Source: Cyclobacteriaceae bacterium (lineage in GTDB: Bacteria; Bacteroidota; Bacteroidia; Cytophagales; Cyclobacteriaceae). From it: a DNA stretch of 64,000 bases. Below, piece by piece: positions 34,699 through 42,423 of this stretch. Under the pieces are notes generated by a model, which was given only the letters and a program-made list of their open reading frames with translations, was not told the origin of the DNA and did no database searches. The stretch is taken from positions 285,479-349,478 of the forward strand of contig JAEUUC010000006.1 of NCBI GenBank assembly GCA_016787665.1, written 5' to 3'. The number at the start of each line of letters is the position of its first letter. The stretch's first letter is position 1. A program made the position numbers and the translations under genes.

Positions 34699-36087
34699 GT
34701 GACGTTAATCAAGTCCATTTCAGGTATTCGGGGCACTATTGGAGGCAAGCCGGGTGAAGCCCTAACCCCCGTAGATACGGTGAAGTTTGCGGCCGCTTTT
34801 GGCACCTGGGTAAAATCCCGCAAAGGAAAAAAAGTGGTGATTGGCCGGGATGCGCGCCTGTCCGGTGGATTGATTAGCCAATTGGTCAGTTCCACCCTGC
34901 GTGGACTCGGCCTTAACGTAGTCGATCTCGGTTTGTCAACCACGCCCACGGTGGAACTGGCCGTGCCAATGGAAAAAGCCGGAGGAGGCATCATCCTTAC
35001 CGCCAGCCATAATCCGATTGAGTGGAATGCACTAAAGTTGCTGAACGAAAAGGGTGAGTTTATTTCAGCTGCCGATGGTGCACACATTTTGGAAATCGCT
35101 GCGTCAGAACCGTTTGGGTTTGCACCGGTTGACCAACTGGGCCATTACGAGGAGAAGGACAACTACCTGGATGTGCACATTGCACACATTCTGAAATACA
35201 AAGGCGTAGATCGCAAGGCCATCAAAAAAGCTAAATTCAAAATTGCCGTAGATGCCGTTAATTCAACGGGCGGCCTGGCCGTGCCAAAACTCTTGCAAGC
35301 GCTGGGCGTAAAAAAGGTGGTTGAACTCTACTGCGAACCCACGGGTCGTTTCGCCCATAACCCTGAACCACTCCCTGAGCACCTGAAAGAAATCGGCAAA
35401 ACGGTAAAGAAGCAAAAATGCGATTTGGGTATTGTAGTAGACCCCGATGTAGACCGGTTGGCGTTGATCATGGAGAATGGCAAGCCCTTTGGCGAAGAGT
35501 ATACGCTGGTAGCGGTAGCCGACTACCTGCTAAAAAAGCGAAAGGGTAACACGGTGTCGAATCTGTCAAGCACACGCGCCCTGCGCGATGTGACCGAACA
35601 GCGAGGGGGAGTGTATTCCGCGGCTGCCGTGGGAGAAGTGAATGTGGTGGAAAAAATGAAAGCGGTGAAAGCCGTTATCGGGGGCGAGGGCAATGGCGGT
35701 GTAATCGTACCGGATTTTCACTACGGCCGCGATGCGCTCATCGGTATTGCACTGTTTTTGTCACACCTCGCCAAATCAAAAATGACGATGACGGAGTTAC
35801 GGGCATCGTACCCCAACTATTTCATTTCAAAGAATAAGATTGAACTGACAGCCGGTGTAAACGTGGATACTATACTGGCATCTATTCAGGAAAAGTATCG
35901 TCATGAGAAAATAAACACGGCAGATGGTGTGAAAATTGACTTCGAACAGACGCGCGAATGGGTGCACCTACGCAAGTCAAATACGGAGCCTATCATCCGC
36001 ATCTATGCGGAGTCGCAAGATGCTGCGAAAGCCAATGCCCTGGCGCAGCGCATTCTGACTGATATCCAATTGATGCTTAATTCCTAA
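34699..36087 (+). CDS. glmM: Phosphoglucosamine mutase-type phosphohexomutase
   Basis: This enzyme converts glucosamine-6-phosphate to glucosamine-1-phosphate for UDP-GlcNAc and cell-wall synthesis. The 462-residue protein starts with GTG and the SISGIRGTIGG N-terminus. The phospho-serine is S103 in TASHNPIEWN. The metal-binding loop is DPDVDRLAL and the sugar-binding loop is GEGNGGVIVPD. The phosphate-contact loop is HLRKSNTEPIIRIYAES. The family overlaps with phosphomannomutase/phosphoglucomutase, so sugar specificity is likely but not certain. The cysteine desulfurase gene follows after 12 bases. Confidence 0.9.
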   Translation: MTLIKSISGIRGTIGGKPGEALTPVDTVKFAAAFGTWVKSRKGKKVVIGRDARLSGGLISQLVSSTLRGLGLNVVDLGLSTTPTVELAVPMEKAGGGIILTASHNPIEWNALKLLNEKGEFISAADGAHILEIAASEPFGFAPVDQLGHYEEKDNYLDVHIAHILKYKGVDRKAIKKAKFKIAVDAVNSTGGLAVPKLLQALGVKKVVELYCEPTGRFAHNPEPLPEHLKEIGKTVKKQKCDLGIVVDPDVDRLALIMENGKPFGEEYTLVAVADYLLKKRKGNTVSNLSSTRALRDVTEQRGGVYSAAAVGEVNVVEKMKAVKAVIGGEGNGGVIVPDFHYGRDALIGIALFLSHLAKSKMTMTELRASYPNYFISKNKIELTAGVNVDTILASIQEKYRHEKINTADGVKIDFEQTREWVHLRKSNTEPIIRIYAESQDAAKANALAQRILTDIQLMLNS

Positions 36088-36099
36088 CTTGGTTACGCC

Positions 36100-37239
36100 A
36101 TGAGCATTTATCTTGATAACGCAGCCACTACCCCGCTTGACCCGGAAGTATTTGAGGCGATGAAGCCGTTTCTGATGGAGGACTTCGGTAATCCCTCATC
36201 CACCCACGGCCATGGCCGTAAAGTGAGAGCGGCCATCGAACAGGCGCGCAAAAAGGTGGCTGAGCTGCTCAATTGCACACCAGGCGAAATCATCTTTACG
36301 TCAGGCGGCACCGAGGCGGACAACGCTTTGCTGGTCAGCAGTGTCAAGACCTACGGACTGAAGCATGCCATCTCCACCCCTATTGAACATCATGCCGTTA
36401 CCCATACGCTCGAAACATTGGCGCAGCAGGGCTCAGTAGAACTTCATCATGTCAGGTTAGACGCAAAAGGTCACGTTGACCTTGAAAATCTCGAGCGGCT
36501 ACTCGTTCAATATCCGGGAGCCCTCGTGTCGCTCATGCATGCCAACAATGAAATCGGTAACCTATTACCGATCGAACAGGTTGGTGAACTCGGCAAGAAA
36601 TACAATGCCTATTTCCATTCCGACACCGTGCAAACCATGGGGCATTACCGTCACGATCTGAAAAAATTGACAGTCCACGGTCTTACGGCTGCTGCGCATA
36701 AATTTCACGGACCCAAGGGCGTGGGATTCATGTACATCAACAAAGACAAAAAAATTCAGGCTGTGATGCACGGTGGTGCGCAAGAGCGCAACATGAGGGG
36801 TGGAACTGAAAATGTGTATGGCATCATAGGGCTGGCCAAAGCGCTCGAGATTTGTTATCGCGAAATGGAAGAGCATCAGGCTTACATCACGGGTCTCAAA
36901 TCTTATATGATCGACAAACTTCGGGCAGAATTGCCCGGGGTTCGTTTTCACGGAGACTCCGATAACCTGACGAAGAGTCTCTATACGGTGCTCAATGTAA
37001 GCCTCCCCGAGTCTGATGAAAATGAAATGGTGCTGTTTAATCTCGACCTGCAGGGCATCTCGGCCTCAGGTGGCAGCGCGTGCAGCAGCGGGGCAACAAC
37101 CGGTTCGCATGTACTGGGCGCCCTATACCCGGGTTCGCAGCGCGGTGCCGTGCGTTTTTCATTCAGCAAGTACAATACCCGCGAAGAAATTGACTTCACC
37201 GTTGAAAAGCTGGCCGAGCTCTACCGCGTTAAAGCCTAG
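36100..37239 (+). CDS. Cysteine desulfurase (IscS/NifS family)
   Basis: A 379-residue PLP enzyme that frees sulfur from cysteine for Fe-S clusters, tRNA thiolation or selenium delivery. The N-terminus MSIYLDNAATTPLDPEV, the HGHGRKVR segment and FTSGGTEADNALL are diagnostic. The PLP lysine is K201 (AHKFHGPKG) and the persulfide-forming C328 is in SACSSG, inside a group I loop. Because selD-mnmH lies just upstream on the other strand, it could supply thiolated tRNA or selenium, but general sulfur supply is the safer view. It converges on the CoA-transferase with a four-base overlap. Confidence 0.93.
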   Translation: MSIYLDNAATTPLDPEVFEAMKPFLMEDFGNPSSTHGHGRKVRAAIEQARKKVAELLNCTPGEIIFTSGGTEADNALLVSSVKTYGLKHAISTPIEHHAVTHTLETLAQQGSVELHHVRLDAKGHVDLENLERLLVQYPGALVSLMHANNEIGNLLPIEQVGELGKKYNAYFHSDTVQTMGHYRHDLKKLTVHGLTAAAHKFHGPKGVGFMYINKDKKIQAVMHGGAQERNMRGGTENVYGIIGLAKALEICYREMEEHQAYITGLKSYMIDKLRAELPGVRFHGDSDNLTKSLYTVLNVSLPESDENEMVLFNLDLQGISASGGSACSSGATTGSHVLGALYPGSQRGAVRFSFSKYNTREEIDFTVEKLAELYRVKA

Positions 37240-38531
37240 CGGACCGGGTGCTGGTTACTGCCAAACCGTTTGATAATTTCCTTTTCAAGCGATTCGCGAT
37301 GATCCGGATGCGCGATCTTCATAATCTCATAGGCACGTTGGCGCAAACTTTTCCCGTAGAGGTAAGCTGTGCCGTGCTCTGTAATAAGATAGTGCATATG
37401 CGCCCGGGTAGTTACCACACCCGCACCTTCTTTGATGTGAGGAACAATTTTGGATTGACCCTTCTTCGTGGCTGAAGGCAAAGCAATAATCGGCTTGCCG
37501 TTATCCGACAAGGCTGCACCCCGGATAAAATCCATCTGGCCGCCCACTCCCGAAAACTGATACGTTCCGATGGAATCGGAAACCACCTGCCCGGTTAAAT
37601 CAACTTCAATCGCGCTGTTGATCGCCACTACCTTTGGGTTTGCCCGTATTACCCGCGTATCGTTGACGTAGCTGGCCTCCAGAAAAGCAAACTGCGGGTT
37701 GTCATCCAGAAAATTATAAAGCTTGCGCGTTCCGATGACAAAGCCTGACACCACCTTGCCCGGGTGCTTCTTTTTGTAGGCGTTGGTGATGACTCCCTTA
37801 TTCAACAAGTCCATTACACCGTCCGAAAACATTTCGGTATGAACGCCCAAATCCTTGCAGTGGCCGAGGCTTTTGAGGGCGGCATCCGGAATGGTACCGA
37901 TACCCATTTGCAGGGTAGAGCGGTCCTCCACCAGGTCGGCAATGTTCCGTCCAATCTTGAGATCTTCGTCTGTCAGTTGTGCTCCGTAGTTTACCTCCGG
38001 CAACACATCTTCACACAGCACCATGGCATCGAATCTGCTCATGTGAATGAATCCATCCCCATGTGTGCGGGGCATGTTAGGGTTAATCTGGGCGATGATG
38101 TGTTTGGCATTTTTTGCTGCTGAACGGGCAACATCGATTGACGTGCCGAACGAACAAAAGCCATGCTTGTCGGGAGGCGACACATGAAGAAACGCAACGT
38201 CCAGGGGTAAAATCTTTTTGTCAAAAAGGCGGGATATCTCGCTGAGAAAAATAGGAATATAATCGCCACGCCCGGTGTTCACCGCTTCGCGTATGTTGGC
38301 CGAGACGAACAACGAGTTGAAATAAAAACTGTCGGCATACGCAGATTTGGTGATTTCGAGTTCACCCAAGGTGCTGATCGCCACCAACTCCACATTTCGC
38401 AATTCTGGGCTGCGCTTAACTAACGCACTTAACAACGTGGTTGGCGTGGCTGCACTGCCGTGGAGGAAAATTCGCTGACCGGATTGCACGATCTTGACGG
38501 CTTCTTCGGCCGATTGATAGGGTACTGACAT
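37236..38531 (-). CDS. Acetyl-CoA hydrolase/transferase family protein (CoA-transferase)
   Basis: A 431-residue member of the family including 4-hydroxybutyrate CoA-transferase and acetate/succinate CoA-transferases. The N-terminal domain has GQRIFLHGSAATPTTLL and FLHVSPPDKHGFCSFG. The C-terminal domain has the catalytic Glu in NSAIEVDLTGQVVSDS and the CoA-binding GGVGGQMDF-like GVGGQMDFIRGA. The substrate acid is not determinable. It is 69 bases downstream of the cytochrome c gene on the same strand. Confidence 0.9.
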   Translation of the reverse strand: MSVPYQSAEEAVKIVQSGQRIFLHGSAATPTTLLSALVKRSPELRNVELVAISTLGELEITKSAYADSFYFNSLFVSANIREAVNTGRGDYIPIFLSEISRLFDKKILPLDVAFLHVSPPDKHGFCSFGTSIDVARSAAKNAKHIIAQINPNMPRTHGDGFIHMSRFDAMVLCEDVLPEVNYGAQLTDEDLKIGRNIADLVEDRSTLQMGIGTIPDAALKSLGHCKDLGVHTEMFSDGVMDLLNKGVITNAYKKKHPGKVVSGFVIGTRKLYNFLDDNPQFAFLEASYVNDTRVIRANPKVVAINSAIEVDLTGQVVSDSIGTYQFSGVGGQMDFIRGAALSDNGKPIIALPSATKKGQSKIVPHIKEGAGVVTTRAHMHYLITEHGTAYLYGKSLRQRAYEIMKIAHPDHRESLEKEIIKRFGSNQHPVR

Positions 38532-38600
38532 ACTGTTGGTTTACAAAATCGCCCGAAAGATAAAAGTCGGATGGGCCGCCACAACTGACGGCCGTCATCT

Positions 38601-39548
38601 TTACCTGGTTTCGTAGTATTTTTTAATCGGCCCGTAAGGGCCATACTTGTGTTGCCGCGTTGCAAACGTATCCGAAAAAGGGCCAAACGGATAATCAACC
38701 GGTTTTAAGCGCAAGTCAGGCCAATCCCCCGCAAATTCTTTATGAGGCCGGGGCATGGAGTTCACGAATGCCGCCACGTCCCAAGCCTCCTCCACCGAGA
38801 GTTGAGGCGCCTCATAGGTAACACCCTGCGGCATGTTAGCGTACACATACCGTGCTAGATTCGAAATGCGGAAAAGCCCGGCAGCGGTATTGTAGCTACT
38901 GGGCCCCCAAAGGGGAGGATAGCTGTACTCGGCAGAGCCCTGCGGCTTCAATCCTTCCCCGGTTGGTGTATGACATGTTTGGCATTTGGCAACGTATACC
39001 CCGCGGCCACGGGCGCTATCGGCCGGCCTGGCCAGATCGGGTAAGTCCATCAGGCCCGAGCCCAACGCGGCTTCTCCGCGCGGCACATCTTTTCCCACCC
39101 AGTTGAGGTAGGCCACCAGCGCGCGCATTTCGGTTGAGGAGGAGTCGAGCGGTGCTCCATTGAGACTGCGCTGCAGGCAATCGTTCACTCGCCTTTCAAT
39201 CGATTCAAGCGACCCGGAACGCGCGCGGAAACGAGGGTATAGCGAAGCAACTGAACCGAAATTGTTGCCAAACGTCTGCGTGCCTGCGTTAAGGTGACAG
39301 TTCTGGCAATTCATGCCATTGGTCGTCTGGCTTACGCTACCCATCGGCCCAAAATATTTGCCTGTGTGTGCAATCAGATCTCGCCCATATCGGATCAGTA
39401 CTCCGGCAGAATCTTGAGGAAGCGAGCCGATATCAGCTGCTTGCCAATATGGTCCGTTGATTTCAGTTGAGCGTCCCTTCGAACGGCAGGCGTTCAAACT
39501 GCCAACGGTAAGGGCAACCAGGGGAATGATCCAAATCGACCGGATCAT
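38601..39548 (-). CDS. Di-heme cytochrome c lipoprotein, thiosulfate dehydrogenase (TsdA)-like
   Basis: A 315-residue c-type cytochrome with a lipoprotein signal (IWIIPLVALTVGSLNAC). Two heme sites are present: MNCQNCHLNAGT in the first domain and CQTCHTPTGEG in the second. The N-terminal pattern YGRDLIAHTGKYFGPMG before the first CxxCH, and the following YPRFRARSGSLESIERRVNDCLQRSLNG, resemble TsdA-type thiosulfate/tetrathionate-converting enzymes. The activity is inferred. Its start overlaps the upstream secreted protein gene by four bases, so the two are probably made together. Confidence 0.85.
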   Translation of the reverse strand: MIRSIWIIPLVALTVGSLNACRSKGRSTEINGPYWQAADIGSLPQDSAGVLIRYGRDLIAHTGKYFGPMGSVSQTTNGMNCQNCHLNAGTQTFGNNFGSVASLYPRFRARSGSLESIERRVNDCLQRSLNGAPLDSSSTEMRALVAYLNWVGKDVPRGEAALGSGLMDLPDLARPADSARGRGVYVAKCQTCHTPTGEGLKPQGSAEYSYPPLWGPSSYNTAAGLFRISNLARYVYANMPQGVTYEAPQLSVEEAWDVAAFVNSMPRPHKEFAGDWPDLRLKPVDYPFGPFSDTFATRQHKYGPYGPIKKYYETR

Positions 39549-41065
39549 TCTTCGGCAAAGTCAGGAAAAGATTTCTTGAGCTCTTTATTGCTGTAGTTGG
39601 GGTAGGCCGATTTATCCGCTTCCAGTTCCAGAATAACGAGCTTCTGGTTATTCAGAATAGGTAACAACTTTTCGCGGTCTGTGTCAAATTCTTTGCCCCT
39701 TCGTGCGGACTTCAGTGCATACTTACGAGCAAAATTGTCGGCCTCCACCTGCAACTGATTCCGGATTTCGATATTGACTTTCTGCTTGTCCAATATTTCG
39801 TTTTTTGACTTGCCGATTACCTCGGTTGCCTCCAGGGTTCCCATCGTCATCACGGCTGTTCCGCCCACGGCCGACACCACTTTCGACTGGTCGGTTTCAA
39901 GAACCAAAGGCGACAGCCCAGTGGTGGCGCCCAGTGACGCATTCAATATCGCCCTGTTCTTCTTCCCCTTCTTTGCCTGCTTGTAGGCCTTGCTCAGTTG
40001 CTCGTGATTCTGATCGAGTTGATCCAACAATGCTTTGGCCGCCACGAGGCTAAGCCGGTAGCGCTGGTAAATAGCCTTGTCCTTTTCAATCAGGTTCTCA
40101 GTATCCACTACCTGTACTTTCACCTTACGTTCGAATCTGTTCTTTGATTTGTCAATTGTAAAGAAAACAAAGTCAACGTTCTTACTTTTTTCGGCTTCAT
40201 CGACAAAATCGTAACCGGGCGTCCAGATAAACTCCCATTGTACCGGTGAATTTTCATGAAGGTGGTCTTTGGTGATGCGTTTATCCGAAGAGATAAAATC
40301 CATTCCGGCCAGGTTATCATCGCCATTGGGATCAGAGAGATAAAACTGGAGATTCATCAGCTCATCTTCCTTTATACGAACAACGGTGTCGCTGGGCACA
40401 ATCAGAAGGTCGGGCGGTAAATCCATCTGCGTTTGCATAATCTTTAGCTTGCCAACTACTTCGGCTTTTGCCGGCTGGTCTTGTACTACAATATCCAGCA
40501 CAATAGGATTGGCTCGCAGACTGTTGTATTGGTTGCGGGATGGGTTCCAGGTAAGTAAACCCAAGGCGCTAAAGGATGCACCCTCGGGAAGCTGCGATGG
40601 CGCGATACGGAATGTTACCGGATCGCCATCCGGGTCTGTTACATAGTCGGATGATATCTGGAATTGATTGGCCGAGGCTTGCCGCACATAAAAAATCGGC
40701 AGCTCTTCTATCACAGGCGGTCGATTAACGTGAGAGATCAGGAAGGTAATTGGCTGACGAACTTTGTGTCCTTCTGGCCAAATCGCCTGAAAGATGATTG
40801 TCACTTCCTTCTGCTTTTCAAGCCGGTCAACCAAATCGAATGACGGCTGCCACCAAAATCGGCCGGTAGAGTCAAACTGAATACGGTATTCATTCACGCC
40901 CTCCACCGAAAATCGGGGTGGCTGCGGAGCATCCGTGCGGAGTTGAAAATGAAACAGGTTGCCTTCGGCCAGATGATTCCACCCCACCGTATCCGGAAAA
41001 AGAATGCGTTGAGCGTTGGCCGAAACCACGACTAAGGAACAAAACAGAAATAAGATTAATCGCAT
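39545..41065 (-). CDS. Secreted protein with Ig/cadherin-like beta domains and coiled C-terminal part
   Basis: From the ATG at 41065 the product has 506 residues with a signal peptide (MRLILFLFCSLVVVSANAQ). The N-terminal half holds beta-sandwich repeats ending in cadherin-like VTDPDGDPVTFRIAPSQLPEG and LSDPNGDDNLAGMDF. The C-terminal third is helical and charged (EKDKAIYQRYRLSLVAAKALLDQLDQNHEQLSKAYKQAKKGKK). A second ATG at 41095 is possible. No membrane anchor other than the signal is evident. Four-base overlap with the cytochrome c gene suggests a joint role, for instance as a periplasmic scaffold. Confidence 0.7.
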   Translation of the reverse strand: MRLILFLFCSLVVVSANAQRILFPDTVGWNHLAEGNLFHFQLRTDAPQPPRFSVEGVNEYRIQFDSTGRFWWQPSFDLVDRLEKQKEVTIIFQAIWPEGHKVRQPITFLISHVNRPPVIEELPIFYVRQASANQFQISSDYVTDPDGDPVTFRIAPSQLPEGASFSALGLLTWNPSRNQYNSLRANPIVLDIVVQDQPAKAEVVGKLKIMQTQMDLPPDLLIVPSDTVVRIKEDELMNLQFYLSDPNGDDNLAGMDFISSDKRITKDHLHENSPVQWEFIWTPGYDFVDEAEKSKNVDFVFFTIDKSKNRFERKVKVQVVDTENLIEKDKAIYQRYRLSLVAAKALLDQLDQNHEQLSKAYKQAKKGKKNRAILNASLGATTGLSPLVLETDQSKVVSAVGGTAVMTMGTLEATEVIGKSKNEILDKQKVNIEIRNQLQVEADNFARKYALKSARRGKEFDTDREKLLPILNNQKLVILELEADKSAYPNYSNKELKKSFPDFAEE

Positions 41066-41127
41066 CGAAAAAAATCGAGCAAATTTAGGCTTCATTACCA
41101 GTTCCATCCAAAACGCCAATACAATCG

Positions 41128-41454
41128 ATGATGGCTTCTTCCAGCTTTTTTGAAGACGTGTATGAGGTAGCGAAACTGATACCCAAGGGCAGGGCCACCA
41201 GCTATGGCGCCATTGCACGCTATTTGGGAACCGGCCTGAGCGCCCGCATGGTCGGATGGGCCATGCATGCCGCTCCTGCCGGGGTGCCGGCTCATCGGGT
41301 GCTCAACAGCCAAGGGATGCTGAGTGGTAAGCACGCGTTTAAGACAGCCAAAACCATGGAAAACCGGCTCAAAAAAGAGGGTGTGAAAGTGGAAAACGAC
41401 AAGGTCATCCACTGGAAAAAGGTCTTTTGGGATCCCACAACGGAACTCCTGTAG
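41128..41454 (+). CDS. Alkyltransferase-like protein (MGMT-fold, no catalytic cysteine)
   Basis: A 108-residue DNA-repair protein of the MGMT/Atl superfamily. The sequence VYEVAKLIPKGRATSYGAIARYLG contains the DNA-binding helix-turn-helix and the arginine finger region (SARMVGWAMHAAP). The active site usually written PCHR reads PAHR (54-57), with Ala in place of the alkyl-accepting Cys. Such Atl proteins bind O6-alkylguanine and pass lesions to nucleotide excision repair. It is transcribed divergently from the gene ending the previous unit and is followed by a hairpin terminator. Confidence 0.9.
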   Translation: MMASSSFFEDVYEVAKLIPKGRATSYGAIARYLGTGLSARMVGWAMHAAPAGVPAHRVLNSQGMLSGKHAFKTAKTMENRLKKEGVKVENDKVIHWKKVFWDPTTELL

Positions 41455-41473
41455 TCCCAATTTGGGATTTTTT
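41455..41473 (+). terminator. Rho-independent terminator after the Atl gene
   Basis: TCCCA (41455-41459) and TGGGA (41463-41467) form a 5-base-pair stem with loop ATT, directly followed by six Ts (41468-41473). It starts immediately after the stop codon. The short stem makes this a moderate prediction. Confidence 0.6.
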
Positions 41474-41548
41474 CACCCCGGGTTTCTCGTTTTTATTAAA
41501 AAAAGCGCCTTGGCACAGTCATCGCTCCTAGGTGACAAAAAAACTGTC

Positions 41549-41857
41549 ATGAATCCGAAAGCCACCGTTGTTGCCCTGTTACTGGTCTGTTTCACGTACG
41601 GAACAACGCAGGCGGGCGAAATCCATGTGCCTGCGCACTACCGCGCCCCCCAAAGCAGCCTTTTTGTGTATAAAGCCAATTCCGCATTCCGCGGTGCCGT
41701 AGTTGAAGTTTTCTTCGCTAATGGCGATCTGGTAACCAGTCAGCGACTGGTGCGGAAGCGCCTGGTAATTGACTTTTCGCACGTGAAGGCCGGTGCCTAC
41801 GTGATCCGCGTGACGAAAGGCAACACAACCCAGGATTTTCAGTTCGTCAAAATGTAA
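41549..41857 (+). CDS. Small secreted protein resembling a stand-alone T9SS sorting-type domain (paralogue 1)
   Basis: From the ATG at 41549 the product has 102 residues with a signal peptide (KATVVALLLVCFTYGTTQA). The mature part is almost entirely a beta-rich module. GAVVEVFFANGDLVTSQRLVRKRLVIDFSHVKAGAYVIRVTKG follows the pattern of the type IX C-terminal sorting domain, where a hydrophobic strand, NG turn, I(D)FS and GxYxIxV occur in this order. In normal cargo this module sits at the end of a long protein. The neighbour at 42013 is similar. Cargo, chaperone or regulatory roles are all open. Confidence 0.65.
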   Translation: MNPKATVVALLLVCFTYGTTQAGEIHVPAHYRAPQSSLFVYKANSAFRGAVVEVFFANGDLVTSQRLVRKRLVIDFSHVKAGAYVIRVTKGNTTQDFQFVKM

Positions 41858-42012
41858 TTTATCGTCATAAACACCCGAAAAACCTGAAAACCGGCAAAAG
41901 TGAAGGCAAAATGAAGTGATTTCTTACATGAGCCCGAATTTCGGAGAAATCCAAAAAGGGGCGCGCTCGAAACACATCACCTTTGTTCCAACAAACAACA
42001 AATGCGTGGCGT

Positions 42013-42423
42013 ATGAAAAAGATTGTGATTCTGATTGCATTAGTCATGTTGGCGATCGCTGTATTCGCTCAGCCGAGCGAAGGTTCTTATCCCGAGGTAA
42101 AAGTATTGTCGCAGAAACGAGATGCCTTTTATTTTAAGGTTTCGCGCGATTTGCTCGGGAGCGAGGTGGAAGTGATTCACGATAACGGAAAAGTAGTTGC
42201 AAAAGAACGAATGAAGGGCCGCAAGATGCTGGTTGATTTCTTCGACATGGAATCCGGCACTTATCTGATTCGTATCACACAAGGCCGCTACGTGAAAACC
42301 TTCACGCACGAAAAACGAATAAAGTCAAATGAGTTCGAGATTTTGGGCCAACGGGTTGTTCACAGCGATGGTACCATTACGTATGGAATGGTTTCCTTTT
42401 TCCAACCAGGAGTAAGCCAATGA
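42013..42423 (+). CDS. Small secreted protein, stand-alone sorting-type domain (paralogue 2)
   Basis: From the ATG at 42013 the product has 136 residues with a signal peptide (KKIVILIALVMLAIAVFAQ). The core GSEVEVIHDNGKVVAKERMKGRKMLVDFFDMESGTYLIRITQG aligns with the same region of the preceding gene (VEV..NG..V..R...LV.DF....G.Y.IR.T.G), so the two arose by duplication. It has an extra C-terminal segment (KRIKSNEFEILGQRVVHSDG). The start at 41983 would lack the signal peptide. Its end overlaps the convergent symporter gene by 47 bases. Confidence 0.68.
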   Translation: MKKIVILIALVMLAIAVFAQPSEGSYPEVKVLSQKRDAFYFKVSRDLLGSEVEVIHDNGKVVAKERMKGRKMLVDFFDMESGTYLIRITQGRYVKTFTHEKRIKSNEFEILGQRVVHSDGTITYGMVSFFQPGVSQ

